Source of the DNA: a virus
DNA length: 29,423 nt
IMG/VR virus record: IMGVR_UViG_3300029798_000023
Location: 1 to 29,423 of that record
Reading direction: 5' to 3' (one strand)
The translations under genes were made by a program, and so were the position numbers. The notes beneath the pieces are model-generated. The model made no database searches. It was not told the DNA's origin and saw only the letters and a program-made list of their open reading frames with translations. Shown here piece by piece: positions 1-7,478 of the stretch. The stretch's first letter is position 1. Each line of letters opens with the position of its first letter.

Positions 1-547
1 TATTAGAAAATATAGTAAAATTTTTGTCTTTAAGAACTTTCTGTTTAAGAAATCCGGTTAACCAATCAATAATAACAACTGTTTCTATCTTGATTTTATC
101 ATGCAAAAGAAATTCTAAAATTGGAGGTACTCCTTTAGTAGCATCTAGATAGGAATTAAACTTCAAATTGTTACTTAAAATCCACTTCACATCTGTAATA
201 AAATTATATGTAAGAGAATTTTGAGTTCGTTTCCATTTAATCCATTCATCTTCTGCTTCATCACTTAATAAATCGTTTAACCATATTTTATTATTTTTTA
301 ATATATTTGCTATAAGAAATTCTATAATCGCATCCTCAGTTTTAATCTTCTTTGCAAGTCCCACGGATAATTTAAAGTTTTTTGATTGAATAAACATATT
401 CATATCTTCTCGATTTTTTACCGAAGACTTTGTTTTTCCGTGGTACTTGAAGAAGTCATAATTAGAAGTGAAATGCAATTTTATAGCAGAATACATCTCA
501 TAAACGAACAATCCCTTTTCAGAGTGTTCAGATTGGTAATTGTCCAT
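1..547 (-). CDS. 59: T4 gp59-like helicase loader (partial, C-terminus outside window)
   Basis: Loads the replicative helicase (gp41 in T4) onto forked DNA covered by gp32. I translated this by eye: 182 codons are open from the ATG at 547 to the window edge, against about 217 residues in T4 gp59. It resembles T4 gp59 throughout: 'VYEMYSAIKLHF' corresponds to 'VYKLYLMIKQHM', followed by 'YDFFKY', a central 'IIEFLIANIL' helix matching 'LALIFISNLV', then 'WLNDLLSDEA', and finally 'PPILEFLLHDKIKIETVVIIDWL', which aligns with the T4 C-domain. The start lies inside the end of the gp33-like gene (20-bp overlap), which matches the T4 order 33-59. The identification rests on remembered T4 sequence, not an alignment program. 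Confidence 0.8.
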   Translation of the reverse strand, partial: MDNYQSEHSEKGLFVYEMYSAIKLHFTSNYDFFKYHGKTKSSVKNREDMNMFIQSKNFKLSVGLAKKIKTEDAIIEFLIANILKNNKIWLNDLLSDEAEDEWIKWKRTQNSLTYNFITDVKWILSNNLKFNSYLDATKGVPPILEFLLHDKIKIETVVIIDWLTGFLKQKVLKDKNFTIFSN

Positions 548-752
548 TTTGCTTTTTCATCATATTTCTCTGTTCGGCCTCAAAAATAATTGAATTTTTA
601 AATGTTGCATTGATAAAAGGAACCAATTTGGAATATTCTATATCATTAGATTCTGCATACTCACAAATTGCTTCAATAACAGAACAACCATCGTTAAAAA
701 TTATTTTATTTATTTCATCAACAAATTCGTCACGCGTAACTAGTTTTAACAT
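528..752 (-). CDS. 33: gp33-like late transcription coactivator
   Basis: In T4, gp33 bridges RNA polymerase and the sliding clamp and is needed for activated late transcription. This 74-aa protein is shorter than T4 gp33 (112 aa) but has the same core: 'FVDEINKII...GCSVIEAICEYAESNDIEYSKLVPFIN..FKNSIIFEAEQRNM' parallels T4 'FIIEKMVEEFGMSYLEATTAFLEENSIPETQFAKFIP..IIEKIQSEAIDENL'. The N-terminal extension of T4 gp33 is missing. It lies immediately upstream of and overlaps the gp59-like gene, as in T4. T4-type TATAAATA late promoters in this window support the assignment. Similarity is structural rather than strong in sequence. Confidence 0.68.
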   Translation of the reverse strand: MLKLVTRDEFVDEINKIIFNDGCSVIEAICEYAESNDIEYSKLVPFINATFKNSIIFEAEQRNMMKKQNGQLPI

Positions 753-775
753 TTAATTTTGTTGTTAATATTATG

Positions 776-1378
776 TCATATATAGAAAATATGACTCCCT
801 ATTCTAGCAGTAACCTTTCTATTTTTAGGAGTTTTTATACGTTTTTCACAGAAATAAAGTGCTCCTTTTAATTCACTATTAGATTCCTTGTAAAGAGTAC
901 CATTCTCTTCAAGGACATTTCTTGCTATTTCTTTTGCTATTTCAAAAGAATCGCTCTCTGTAATTTTATTAATTGTTTTATGATGGTACCATGAAAATTG
1001 ACCTGGTTGAGTTACAACTTTCTCTATAGACTCAGGAAATTTTCCAGATTTGACTCTATTGAGTGTTACTATTGCAACTGCATACTGTCCTTTTATAGAC
1101 TGTCCACGCGCTTCATGATAAATATTTTTTGCTAACCAATTTAATTCTGATTTATTAACTGGCTTTTTCTTTTCTGGTTCCTTAATCTTTATGGAATCCG
1201 GTAATGCATTTAATTGAACAGGTCCTAGCTGTTCTTGGTTTATTGTTTTAATAGGCTGTTTCAATAGCGTTTCTGCCCTACCTTCTGAATCTACTTTCGC
1301 AAACCATATAAAGGTTATTAGGGTCAATGCGCCTAGGAGATATGTACTCCATTTTTTTCGAATATGTGATACATTCAT
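776..1378 (-). CDS. SleB-type cell wall hydrolase with N-terminal membrane anchor
   Basis: Probable lysis enzyme of the SleB/Hydrolase_2 family, which cleaves peptidoglycan glycan strands. The 200-aa protein starts with a short basic stretch and one hydrophobic segment (about residues 12-27, 'YLLGALTLITFIWFA'), so it is probably exported or membrane-tethered, like signal-arrest endolysins. A linker rich in Lys, Pro and Glu (about 55-80) leads to the catalytic domain: 'LAKNIYHEARGQ' with the likely catalytic Glu, 'AVAIVTLNRV', 'PGQFSWY', 'GALYFCEK' and a terminal 'RIGSHIFY', all typical of the family. A T4-like late promoter and a strong hairpin lie upstream (1461-1505), fitting late expression. 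Confidence 0.88.
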   Translation of the reverse strand: MNVSHIRKKWSTYLLGALTLITFIWFAKVDSEGRAETLLKQPIKTINQEQLGPVQLNALPDSIKIKEPEKKKPVNKSELNWLAKNIYHEARGQSIKGQYAVAIVTLNRVKSGKFPESIEKVVTQPGQFSWYHHKTINKITESDSFEIAKEIARNVLEENGTLYKESNSELKGALYFCEKRIKTPKNRKVTARIGSHIFYI

Positions 1379-1460
1379 TTTTCCGAAATTAGTGAAAAAA
1401 ACTATATGTACGTCGAGATCTGCCTCGAATGTCCCATATTTTTAAGATGCAAAAATAATA

Positions 1461-1495
1461 ATATAAAGCTACTAGCATCTTTAGTAGCTTTATAT
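1461..1495 (-). terminator. Strong hairpin between nrdJ and the hydrolase gene
   Basis: A perfect 14-bp stem (1461-1474 with 1482-1495) with a 7-nt loop; read on the minus strand it is followed by TATTATTTTTG. It could terminate the reductase transcript. However, the promoter motif lies upstream of the hairpin in the direction of transcription (1493-1505), so transcripts starting there would begin at or inside the stem. It may instead be a 5' stabilising hairpin of the hydrolase mRNA. Confidence 0.6.
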
Positions 1496-1505
1496 TTATA
1501 ATATA
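1493..1505 (-). promoter_or_regulatory. T4-like late promoter overlapping the TTATATTATA motif
   Basis: On the minus strand this reads TTATATTATAAATA. It contains the T4 late-promoter box TATAAATA at its downstream end and the TTATATTATA motif found upstream of many other genes here. It lies about 115 bp upstream of the hydrolase start, the kind of gene expected to be late. A gp33-like coactivator encoded nearby makes a functional late box plausible. Confidence 0.55.
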
Positions 1506-1531
1506 ACACTTTTACGTCAAAAGAAAAATAA

Positions 1532-3745
1532 TCAAATTCTAGTTATTTCACAGGCACCGCCCGAACAACTAACTGCACCATAATCACTTACGTCATTAAA
1601 CGTGGGTGCTGTGAGTATTTTCTCAAAATCTACTTCTTTGAAAGATTTTGCTATTTTATTCCATTTGTACCACAAATGCACGTCCTTTAGACAATAAATC
1701 ATCTTTTCTACATCATTTTTAAAATAGTTTTTAGAGAACTGTTTTGCCCTCCTTATCCAATCCTTTTTAAGAAGAACTTCGGTTCGTGTTCCATCTACTT
1801 TCTTTTCTTTAGAAGTAACATGTAAACAGGCTTCCCATAGATTCTGATCAAAGTAATGTAATCCATCAACAATAAGTCCAGATGCAAAAATGACAGCGTC
1901 TCCATATTTTTCTAAAAGTTCTTCTGAATTTAGAACTGATGTAAATGGAGCTTGTGGATAATCTTTGTCACCAAACTCCGAAAGGAAACTAACTGCAGTA
2001 AATACATTTTGATTATCAAATACATATTTTGCAACTTCGTCATAATCATCTATAATAACAGTGCAAGAAACGTTATTCTGAGTTTTCGGCATTATACATC
2101 TTTCTGATATTTGTCCTTTCATAACCCAATTTTCTTGAACAAATTTAATCTTTTCTAAATGCATTAAATTACGCATTACATCTTTATATATCGTGCCAAG
2201 TTCATTTTCAACAGGAGAATATACCACATAATCGGTGTTGTTTGCACTCCAAACAGATTCTTCTATAATATCAGGATTATTTTCTATTAACCATTTAGCA
2301 GTGTCAGACTCTTTATTAAGTTGCATTATTCTAAAATATCTCTTAGAATGTTCAGGGTGAATTCCTGATGAACAACCAATTAAAACAGAAATATTTCCTG
2401 AAGGTTTCACTGTCGTTAATCGAGCAGCCGGATTAATTTCAAGAATTTCTGCTAATTGTCTATTCGTCAACTCTATAAGATTAATGCCGTCCTGCAACCA
2501 CTCTTCATTAAATATGTCAGGAGTGTTCATCCATCCCGTAATAGAAACTCCAATCAATGCTTCTTTTCTTACGATCTCTTCTGTAATAGATCCAAGATAA
2601 GAAAAATCTGTATATCCTGCTTGTAAAGTACCAAAAATTGCTGCAGATTTGCATGCCTTTAAGAATTTTTCTTTAGTTTTACATGCTTTTCCATTTATTT
2701 CACTTAAATTACAAAGTGATACTCCTGTAATTTCTCTTTTTAAATCTAAAATAGGTGTGAATGATATTTCTGCACAAGGATTCATAACTTCATATTCGTT
2801 ATTTAAGAATATAAATCCAATATCAGACATTCCATTATTTTTCTTTACTAAAGATGTAAAATATTCTTCAGAAAAAGAACCTCTAATTAATCCAACAGAA
2901 TTGTTAGATCTTTCTCTTTGTTTATTAGTATCTCTCCAGTTTCCTGTTTTTGCATTTAATAACTCTAGATCCTGAGGATCTATAATAATACTTAAGGCAG
3001 AACGTCTAACACCAGCAGAAAGAATAGCATCTGCAATATGCATTAAGGTATCATAACATATTATAGAACGGAATTTAGTTTCGCCATATTTAATTTCATT
3101 TTCTAATAATGATTCTATTCTTTCTATTGCTTGTTTAAGTGGTGCCGGTCCTGGTGCCTTAAACCCACCAGCTATCATAGCTCCTTTAGGTCTTATTTGA
3201 GAATAATCAAATCTTACAATAGAACCTTCGTACTCTTTAAAGTGGGAGTTTTTAGAGCAAAAAGAACTAACCAAAATACCAAAAGCATCTGACCAACCCT
3301 CTATACTATCTGGAATTATAAAATTTTTTATTTTTTCTTTTTTTCTTGGGGTTAATGTTGGAAGTTTATCTACCCATTTTCTTAGCATAGAAATCCCAAC
3401 TCCACATCCTGATAAACTAAGATAACTAACTTGTGAAAATACTTGTGTTTTATCCATGTACACAGCAGCACAATTATAAAGTCTAGTATTATGCTTAAAA
3501 ATCTGTTCTCCTCTAAACTGCAAATTTCTCTGTGATGCAAATACTAATTTATCTTTATAAGATTGTTCTGCTTCGTTAATGTATTCTTTTAGAATATCTA
3601 ATTTGCTTGCATATTTTACTCTATGGGTATTAACAACTGCTTCACAAGATTCTTCCCATGATTCGTATCTGTTAAATTCGGGTCTCCATTTGCTATAGTC
3701 TGTTACAAATTTTAAGTCGCTTAGAAATTTTTTTCCTTTACTCAT
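1532..3745 (-). CDS. nrdJ: Adenosylcobalamin-dependent ribonucleoside-triphosphate reductase (class II)
   Basis: Reduces ribonucleotides to deoxyribonucleotides for phage DNA synthesis, using vitamin B12 to make a thiyl radical. At 737 aa it matches the monomeric Lactobacillus-type enzyme (about 739 aa). Visible motifs: Cys92 in 'YNCAAVYM', a finger-loop-like 'GCGVGIS' near 114, 'MNPCAEIS' with Cys324 and Glu326 (thiyl radical site), Cys345 in 'SLCNLSEI' (active-site disulfide partner), 'VKPSGNISVLIGCSSGIHP' around 440-460, and a C-terminal redox pair Cys727/Cys732 in 'CSGGACEITRI'. No nrdB-like radical subunit is present, consistent with class II. T4 itself uses class I nrdA/nrdB. The gene shares the replication neighbourhood with gp59 and RNase H. 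Confidence 0.93.
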   Translation of the reverse strand: MSKGKKFLSDLKFVTDYSKWRPEFNRYESWEESCEAVVNTHRVKYASKLDILKEYINEAEQSYKDKLVFASQRNLQFRGEQIFKHNTRLYNCAAVYMDKTQVFSQVSYLSLSGCGVGISMLRKWVDKLPTLTPRKKEKIKNFIIPDSIEGWSDAFGILVSSFCSKNSHFKEYEGSIVRFDYSQIRPKGAMIAGGFKAPGPAPLKQAIERIESLLENEIKYGETKFRSIICYDTLMHIADAILSAGVRRSALSIIIDPQDLELLNAKTGNWRDTNKQRERSNNSVGLIRGSFSEEYFTSLVKKNNGMSDIGFIFLNNEYEVMNPCAEISFTPILDLKREITGVSLCNLSEINGKACKTKEKFLKACKSAAIFGTLQAGYTDFSYLGSITEEIVRKEALIGVSITGWMNTPDIFNEEWLQDGINLIELTNRQLAEILEINPAARLTTVKPSGNISVLIGCSSGIHPEHSKRYFRIMQLNKESDTAKWLIENNPDIIEESVWSANNTDYVVYSPVENELGTIYKDVMRNLMHLEKIKFVQENWVMKGQISERCIMPKTQNNVSCTVIIDDYDEVAKYVFDNQNVFTAVSFLSEFGDKDYPQAPFTSVLNSEELLEKYGDAVIFASGLIVDGLHYFDQNLWEACLHVTSKEKKVDGTRTEVLLKKDWIRRAKQFSKNYFKNDVEKMIYCLKDVHLWYKWNKIAKSFKEVDFEKILTAPTFNDVSDYGAVSCSGGACEITRI

Positions 3746-3796
3746 GTAATTTGGTTTATAATGTTTGTATTCTCTAAATAAAACGAATTTCTCTTT

Positions 3797-4057
3797 TCAT
3801 ACTTCTATTCCGGTTGCTTTAGGTCCCGCCTTTTTCTTAATTTCTCTAAGTTTATCTTTCCAAGCATCAGAGGTTTTGCTTTGAATAGTAGAACCACGAA
3901 AACCTAGATTGATAATAGGTGAACCGAAGATTCTTTCTACAGAAATTTCTCCACAATTAGGACAAGGTTCTAACGTAATTTTATCTCTGTCATCAATTAA
4001 CACATTTATCTCTTCATCATAATCACATTTAGTACATTTGTATTGATATGTTGGCAT
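3797..4057 (-). CDS. FmdB-family zinc-ribbon protein
   Basis: 86-aa protein beginning 'MPTYQYKCTKCDYDEE', with a second Cys pair in 'CPNCGE', forming the CxxC...CxxC zinc ribbon of the FmdB family (usual start 'MPxYxYxCxxC'). The C-terminal 35 residues, 'IINLGFRGSTIQSKTSDAWKDKL', are typical of the longer family members. Small FmdB proteins are frequent in bacteria and large phages; their role is unknown, and regulation or nucleic acid binding has been suggested. It lies just downstream of a second, shorter copy (4067-4246), so the pair is probably a tandem duplication. Confidence 0.85.
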   Translation of the reverse strand: MPTYQYKCTKCDYDEEINVLIDDRDKITLEPCPNCGEISVERIFGSPIINLGFRGSTIQSKTSDAWKDKLREIKKKAGPKATGIEV

Positions 4058-4066
4058 GGAATTTTA

Positions 4067-4246
4067 TTAAGATTTTGTTGGAAGTTCACATTTCCAAAAA
4101 TTAGGAGTTGCCCCTATTTCACGTACGATGCGATTTGATTCACAGTTAGGACATGGAACATGAAGCGGTTCATCTCTTTCTATTATTGGTAATATTTTTT
4201 CAAAGTGATAATCACAATCTTGACAATTGTAGTAGTATAATGGCAT
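4067..4246 (-). CDS. Short FmdB-like zinc-ribbon protein (second copy)
   Basis: A 59-aa frame that I translated by hand: starts 'MPLYYYNCQDCDYHFE' and continues with 'CPNCESNRIVREIG', so both CxxC halves of the ribbon are present. It ends about 35 residues earlier than the neighbouring FmdB protein, with a further Cys in 'NFWKCEL'. Its stop is 9 bp from the start of the 3797-4057 gene, so the two are probably co-transcribed. A TATAAT box (4276-4281) lies about 30 bp upstream of its start. Function unknown. Confidence 0.8.
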   Translation of the reverse strand: MPLYYYNCQDCDYHFEKILPIIERDEPLHVPCPNCESNRIVREIGATPNFWKCELPTKS

Positions 4247-4275
4247 GATTTATTTAAAATTATATTTTTTGATGA

Positions 4276-4281
4276 ATTATA
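4276..4281 (-). promoter_or_regulatory. Possible -10 element for the FmdB/nrdJ genes
   Basis: TATAAT on the minus strand within 'GTCGTATAATTC', downstream of a hairpin and about 30 bp before the 59-aa zinc-ribbon gene. No clear -35 box could be recognised, so the call is weak. Confidence 0.3.
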
Positions 4282-4289
4282 CGACACTG

Positions 4290-4320
4290 TAGATTTTTCT
4301 CTATGAGTATAGAGAATCTA
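4290..4320 (-). terminator. Hairpin after the 174-aa gene
   Basis: Read on the minus strand: TAGATTCTCTAT-ACTC-ATAGAGAAAAATCTA. An inner 7-bp stem (TCTCTAT with ATAGAGA) and an outer TAGAT/ATCTA stem are separated by an asymmetric bulge. It follows the stop of the 4339-4863 gene by about 20 bp. There is no long T tract, so termination efficiency is uncertain. Confidence 0.45.
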
Positions 4321-4338
4321 GATAAAGCGGTTTACAAT

Positions 4339-4863
4339 TTATTTATCTCTTGTTATTGCTATTAATTCTTTTGCTTTTGCTTCTAGGAAAGGTAGTCTAT
4401 TTGCCCAGCGGATATATTCTTTATCAGGATCCTTTGTAAGACCCTTTAAAAATGGAAGTATTAACTGTTCTATTTTTCTCATTTTTTCTTTAAGCGCCGC
4501 ATCATACTTTTCTTCTAATGCATCATTTCCAGAAGAACATATCAAACTAGATAACTCTGCCATCGAAGATCCCTGCTCCGTTATCATAGCATGAAGTTTT
4601 TCAGTGGTAAAAGTAAGGATTTGATCTAATTTTTTCTCTATTCTCTTAGTATTAGATTCAAGAATAGAATCGATAGATTGCTGATGCTCTACTATCTTAT
4701 TTATCTCTAATTGAAGAGTCTTGATATCGTCTGAAGATTCTTTCGTTTCTTGTAGTTTATTTTGCAACTCTGAAGTTTTTGCATTAACTTCTGCATCAGA
4801 TGCGAATGACCAACCAAAATCAGTCCCTGCATCAAAACTATCTAGAATATTATCTAATGCCAT
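4339..4863 (-). CDS. Phage protein with coiled coil, probable virion or late protein
   Basis: 174 aa. Residues about 25-100 are rich in Lys, Glu and Gln with heptad-like spacing ('AKTSELQNKLQETKESSDD', 'LQLEINKIVEHQQSID'), suggesting a long coiled coil. The C-terminal part contains 'IEQLILPFLKGLTKDPDKEYIRWANR', close to a 'P-x-KEYI-x-W-x-NR' segment I associate with uncharacterised proteins of T4-like marine phages; this is from memory. A T4-like late promoter (4893-4900) sits 30 bp upstream of the start, so it is probably expressed late and may be structural. Exact role unknown. Confidence 0.72.
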   Translation of the reverse strand: MALDNILDSFDAGTDFGWSFASDAEVNAKTSELQNKLQETKESSDDIKTLQLEINKIVEHQQSIDSILESNTKRIEKKLDQILTFTTEKLHAMITEQGSSMAELSSLICSSGNDALEEKYDAALKEKMRKIEQLILPFLKGLTKDPDKEYIRWANRLPFLEAKAKELIAITRDK

Positions 4864-4892
4864 TGTAAGTTATTACTTTATATAATTAAATC

Positions 4893-4900
4893 TATTTATA
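4893..4900 (-). promoter_or_regulatory. T4-like late promoter (TATAAATA)
   Basis: The minus strand carries TATATAAATAG, containing the exact T4 late-promoter octamer, 30 bp upstream of the ATG at 4863. The distance is right for a short 5' leader. It is the best-placed late box in the window. Confidence 0.62.
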
Positions 4901-5027
4901 TAAAATATAGTAACTTTTATTAGAAATGGAAATTTTTTTTGAGGATGGATTTGTTTTTAGGGAGAGGAGAGGGTGGTCAAGACTAATAAAATTATTAGAA
5001 TATTACTCTAAAAGATAAATGGTTTTA

Positions 5028-5483
5028 CTAATCTCTAATTTGATGTGGTAGAAGTGGAATACCCTGATCGTTTGCCCTTTGATACCAATAAGCAGCTTTT
5101 CTCCAATTTATATCTACACCAAGACCATATTCATATAGTCTTCCTAAATTATATTGCGCATTTGGTTGATCATTATCAGCAGCTTTTCTATACCATTTTA
5201 AAGCTTCCTGATAATTTTTTTCTGTACCCAAACCTCTATCGTATAGCGATCCAAGATTATTTTGAGCAGGAGCATAATCTTGATGTGCAGAAAACTCGTA
5301 CCACTTTAAAGCTTCCTCATAGTTCTGTCTTACACCATCACCCTGTTCATATGCTCTGCCAACGATAAATTGGCATACATAATCTCCTGCATCTGCGCTA
5401 TTTTTAATATCTGTAGTAAAACAAATTCCAATATTAAAAATAAACAGTGATAAAAATATCAATAAACTTTTCATTTTATTCAT
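5028..5483 (-). CDS. Secreted Sel1-like repeat protein
   Basis: Carries about three Sel1 (TPR-like) repeats: 'AQFxVGRAYEQGDGVRQNYEEALKWYEFSA', then 'AQNNLGSLYDRGLGTEKNYQEALKWYRKAA', then 'AQYNLGRLYEYGLGVDINWRKAAYWYQRA'. The N-terminus from the chosen Met ('MNKMKSLLIFLSLFIFNIGICF') is a good signal peptide, so the protein is probably exported. I chose the ATG at 5483; an in-frame ATG at 5504 would place seven residues before the signal, and the ATG at 5474 is also possible. It overlaps the end of a small membrane-protein gene by a few bases. Sel1 proteins scaffold protein-protein contacts; a role in host interaction or superinfection control is conjecture. Confidence 0.85.
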   Translation of the reverse strand: MNKMKSLLIFLSLFIFNIGICFTTDIKNSADAGDYVCQFIVGRAYEQGDGVRQNYEEALKWYEFSAHQDYAPAQNNLGSLYDRGLGTEKNYQEALKWYRKAADNDQPNAQYNLGRLYEYGLGVDINWRKAAYWYQRANDQGIPLLPHQIRD

Positions 5484-5643
5484 CTTTAAAAATGTATCTA
5501 TCAATGTTTGAAAAAATTATTCCACATACCATAACTATAGCAATAAACACGTGAGGAATGTTTATAGAAAAAAAGTAAATTCCTACAAAATGTAAAAAAA
5601 ATTGCATTGATGCCGCGACTAATATAGATTTAATCCATTTCAT
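5476..5643 (-). CDS. Small membrane protein
   Basis: A 55-aa frame read by hand, starting 'MKWIKSILVAASMQFFLHFV' and ending 'NIDRYIFKDE'. Two hydrophobic stretches (about 5-26 and 29-45) suggest two membrane segments. Its ATG is two bases from the stop of the RNase H gene, and its end overlaps the Sel1-protein start, so it is embedded in the rnh-Sel1 operon. No recognisable family. Confidence 0.6.
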   Translation of the reverse strand: MKWIKSILVAASMQFFLHFVGIYFFSINIPHVFIAIVMVCGIIFSNIDRYIFKDE

Positions 5644-5644
5644 T

Positions 5645-6493
5645 TTAGTAATCAGTTATTATTTTTGTTAATTCTCTCAGTCTATTTTTTATCATGTAAT
5701 TAAGGATCTTATTCCTATTTCCCAAAGGTTCCTCTGCGTACGCCTGAAGTATCTTTTCTGTAATTTCTGAAGGTATCTTATCCAAATCAATCATCATCTT
5801 ATTTCTAGAATAATTTGATTGTTCTTTATTTGATAAAGAATTGTAAAAATCTTCTTCGCTATCTTTTAACCAAACATCTAAGTTCTTTTTAAATATTGAT
5901 TTTTGCTTTTTTTCTGGATTAGATAGAGCATCATCTGCAGATAACATATTTGGAACTCCATCGCTAGCATCTCCACGAATTATATGCTCACGTAAAAACA
6001 ATTCAGGATTTTTATCTTTTAACCATTTTTTTCTAACAGAATCGTATTGAAAAACGTTTGGATATTTTTGCAGCTGTATAAAATCTTTATCTGAAGAAAG
6101 AATAAGATTTTTTTCTTGCAAATTGTTTTTTACTAACGTTGCTATAATATCATCACTTTCTGCACCATGAACTTCTATTATTTTATAAGGAAATGTTTCT
6201 CTTAGTTCTGCTTTTAATATTTCTATAACTTTAAACCCTGCTTCCCAATCAAATGTTGACTTGTCTCTACCAGCTTTTCTATGTGATTTGTAATGAGAAA
6301 AGACGTCTTTTCTCCAATAATGTCTGGAGTCTATACAAAAAACTAACTCGCCAAATTCTTTATGAAATTTAACTCTTTTCTCACGAATTGAATTTAGTAG
6401 AATATGTCTAACAATATTCTCTTCTACTTTACCATTTACAGACTGAGACATTAATGCCCCTATGAAAAACTGACTACTATCTAATAAAATCAC
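5645..6493 (-). CDS. rnh: T4-type RNase H / 5'-3' exonuclease (FEN family)
   Basis: Removes RNA primers and flaps during lagging-strand synthesis. The 282-aa protein matches T4 RNase H along its length: 'ILLDSSQFFIGAL' (T4 'CLIDFSQIALSTAL'), 'VRHILLNSI', 'VFCIDSRHYWRKDVFSHYKSHR', 'AESDDIIATLV' (T4 'YEADDIIAVLV'), 'LILSSDKDFIQLQKYPNV' (T4 'IISSDGDFTQLHKYPNV') and 'IIRGDASDGVPN' for the helix-turn region. The acidic metal ligands are present. Translation begins at GTG (6493): an in-frame stop lies directly upstream and no earlier ATG is available. In T4, rnh lies upstream of 33 and 59 in the same direction; the same order holds here with extra genes inserted. Confidence 0.93.
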   Translation of the reverse strand: MILLDSSQFFIGALMSQSVNGKVEENIVRHILLNSIREKRVKFHKEFGELVFCIDSRHYWRKDVFSHYKSHRKAGRDKSTFDWEAGFKVIEILKAELRETFPYKIIEVHGAESDDIIATLVKNNLQEKNLILSSDKDFIQLQKYPNVFQYDSVRKKWLKDKNPELFLREHIIRGDASDGVPNMLSADDALSNPEKKQKSIFKKNLDVWLKDSEEDFYNSLSNKEQSNYSRNKMMIDLDKIPSEITEKILQAYAEEPLGNRNKILNYMIKNRLRELTKIITDY

Positions 6494-6521
6494 TTATTTT
6501 TATTTTTAAAATTTTTTGCTT

Positions 6522-6902
6522 TCAATCTTCTTTTTGCTCGCGAATTACTTTTTCCCAATCTATTTCTGCTCCACAATTATTACAATACTCGTCTCTCCAA
6601 TCTCTAGCTCTTTGTATTTCATCACCGCATTCTAAACACTCCCACCCACCATTACCTAATTTAACATGAGGCTTAAATGTTTTTCCATCAAAATAAGATA
6701 TGTCATATGCCAAATAAGGCATTTTTTGTTTAAAATAGACGAGTGTAGTATTCTTTGTTTTTTCTAATCTTTCCACCTTTAATCTATTTGTATAAGATGA
6801 ATTACATAACGATCTATCGTAATCCCATAAAGAACCAACTTCAACATTAAAGTGATTGTTTGCTAATTCTTTTTCAAATTTAAATTCAAGTGAGGTTCTC
6901 AT
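6522..6902 (-). CDS. Hypothetical protein with C-terminal zinc ribbon
   Basis: 126 aa. The C-terminal third contains 'WECLECGDEIQRARDWRDEYCNNCGAEIDW', two CxxC pairs spaced as in a zinc ribbon. The N-terminal two thirds resemble no family I know and look like a mixed alpha/beta domain. Its ATG overlaps the stop of the upstream gene in an ATGA arrangement (6899-6902), indicating translational coupling. Nucleic acid binding is only inferred from the ribbon. Confidence 0.78.
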   Translation of the reverse strand: MRTSLEFKFEKELANNHFNVEVGSLWDYDRSLCNSSYTNRLKVERLEKTKNTTLVYFKQKMPYLAYDISYFDGKTFKPHVKLGNGGWECLECGDEIQRARDWRDEYCNNCGAEIDWEKVIREQKED

Positions 6903-7468
6903 TCGTCATCTTTCCATTTTTCGTTTTCAAAATCCCATTGAATAAGCTTATAAATAAGAGTTGTTCTTGGGAGTATATTTGTTTTAGGAAAATTGTCTAT
7001 ACCTTCTGCTATAGACAACAAAGCTTCTTCAAGCTTATTAATTCTATCACGTTGTTTTGCTATCTTTTCATCGTACGCGCGATTATATAGTTCTTCAACT
7101 GTTATCGATTCTTTATCAAAACATTTAAAGAGATCCACAGATCCATCTAGAAAATGTTCTAAAATGTCCACAGCATCATTTGATAACATTATAGTACCGT
7201 TTTCAGATAATTTGCAAAGAATTTTTACATTATCTATAATGTGTAAAGATTTACTTTGATGATTTAGAACCCAATACCAACTTTCTCTTTTCTCGGCTCT
7301 TTGTTGCGCAATAGTTTCGTTATTTGCTGGAAATAAATTAAAAATGCTCCATTTCATTTGCCATTTTATTAAAATTTCACGTGACATTTTAACAGATTCT
7401 TCACAAGCTGCTATATATTTATCACAAGCATTTAAAACTTTATCGGTCGATATTTTAATATAACTCAT
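6899..7468 (-). CDS. Hypothetical protein
   Basis: 189 aa, no recognised family. Largely helical by eye, with a short coiled-coil-like stretch 'KIAKQRDRINKLEEALLSIAEG' near residue 140. Coupled by ATGA overlap to the zinc-ribbon gene downstream. No signal peptide or membrane segment. Confidence 0.72.
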   Translation of the reverse strand: MSYIKISTDKVLNACDKYIAACEESVKMSREILIKWQMKWSIFNLFPANNETIAQQRAEKRESWYWVLNHQSKSLHIIDNVKILCKLSENGTIMLSNDAVDILEHFLDGSVDLFKCFDKESITVEELYNRAYDEKIAKQRDRINKLEEALLSIAEGIDNFPKTNILPRTTLIYKLIQWDFENEKWKDDE

Positions 7469-7478
7469 AATATAGAAA

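Noticed and set aside
386-589. Plus-strand ORF of 67 codons
   Set aside because: It is the shadow of the gp59-like gene and the end of the gp33-like gene on the minus strand, both of which match T4 proteins.
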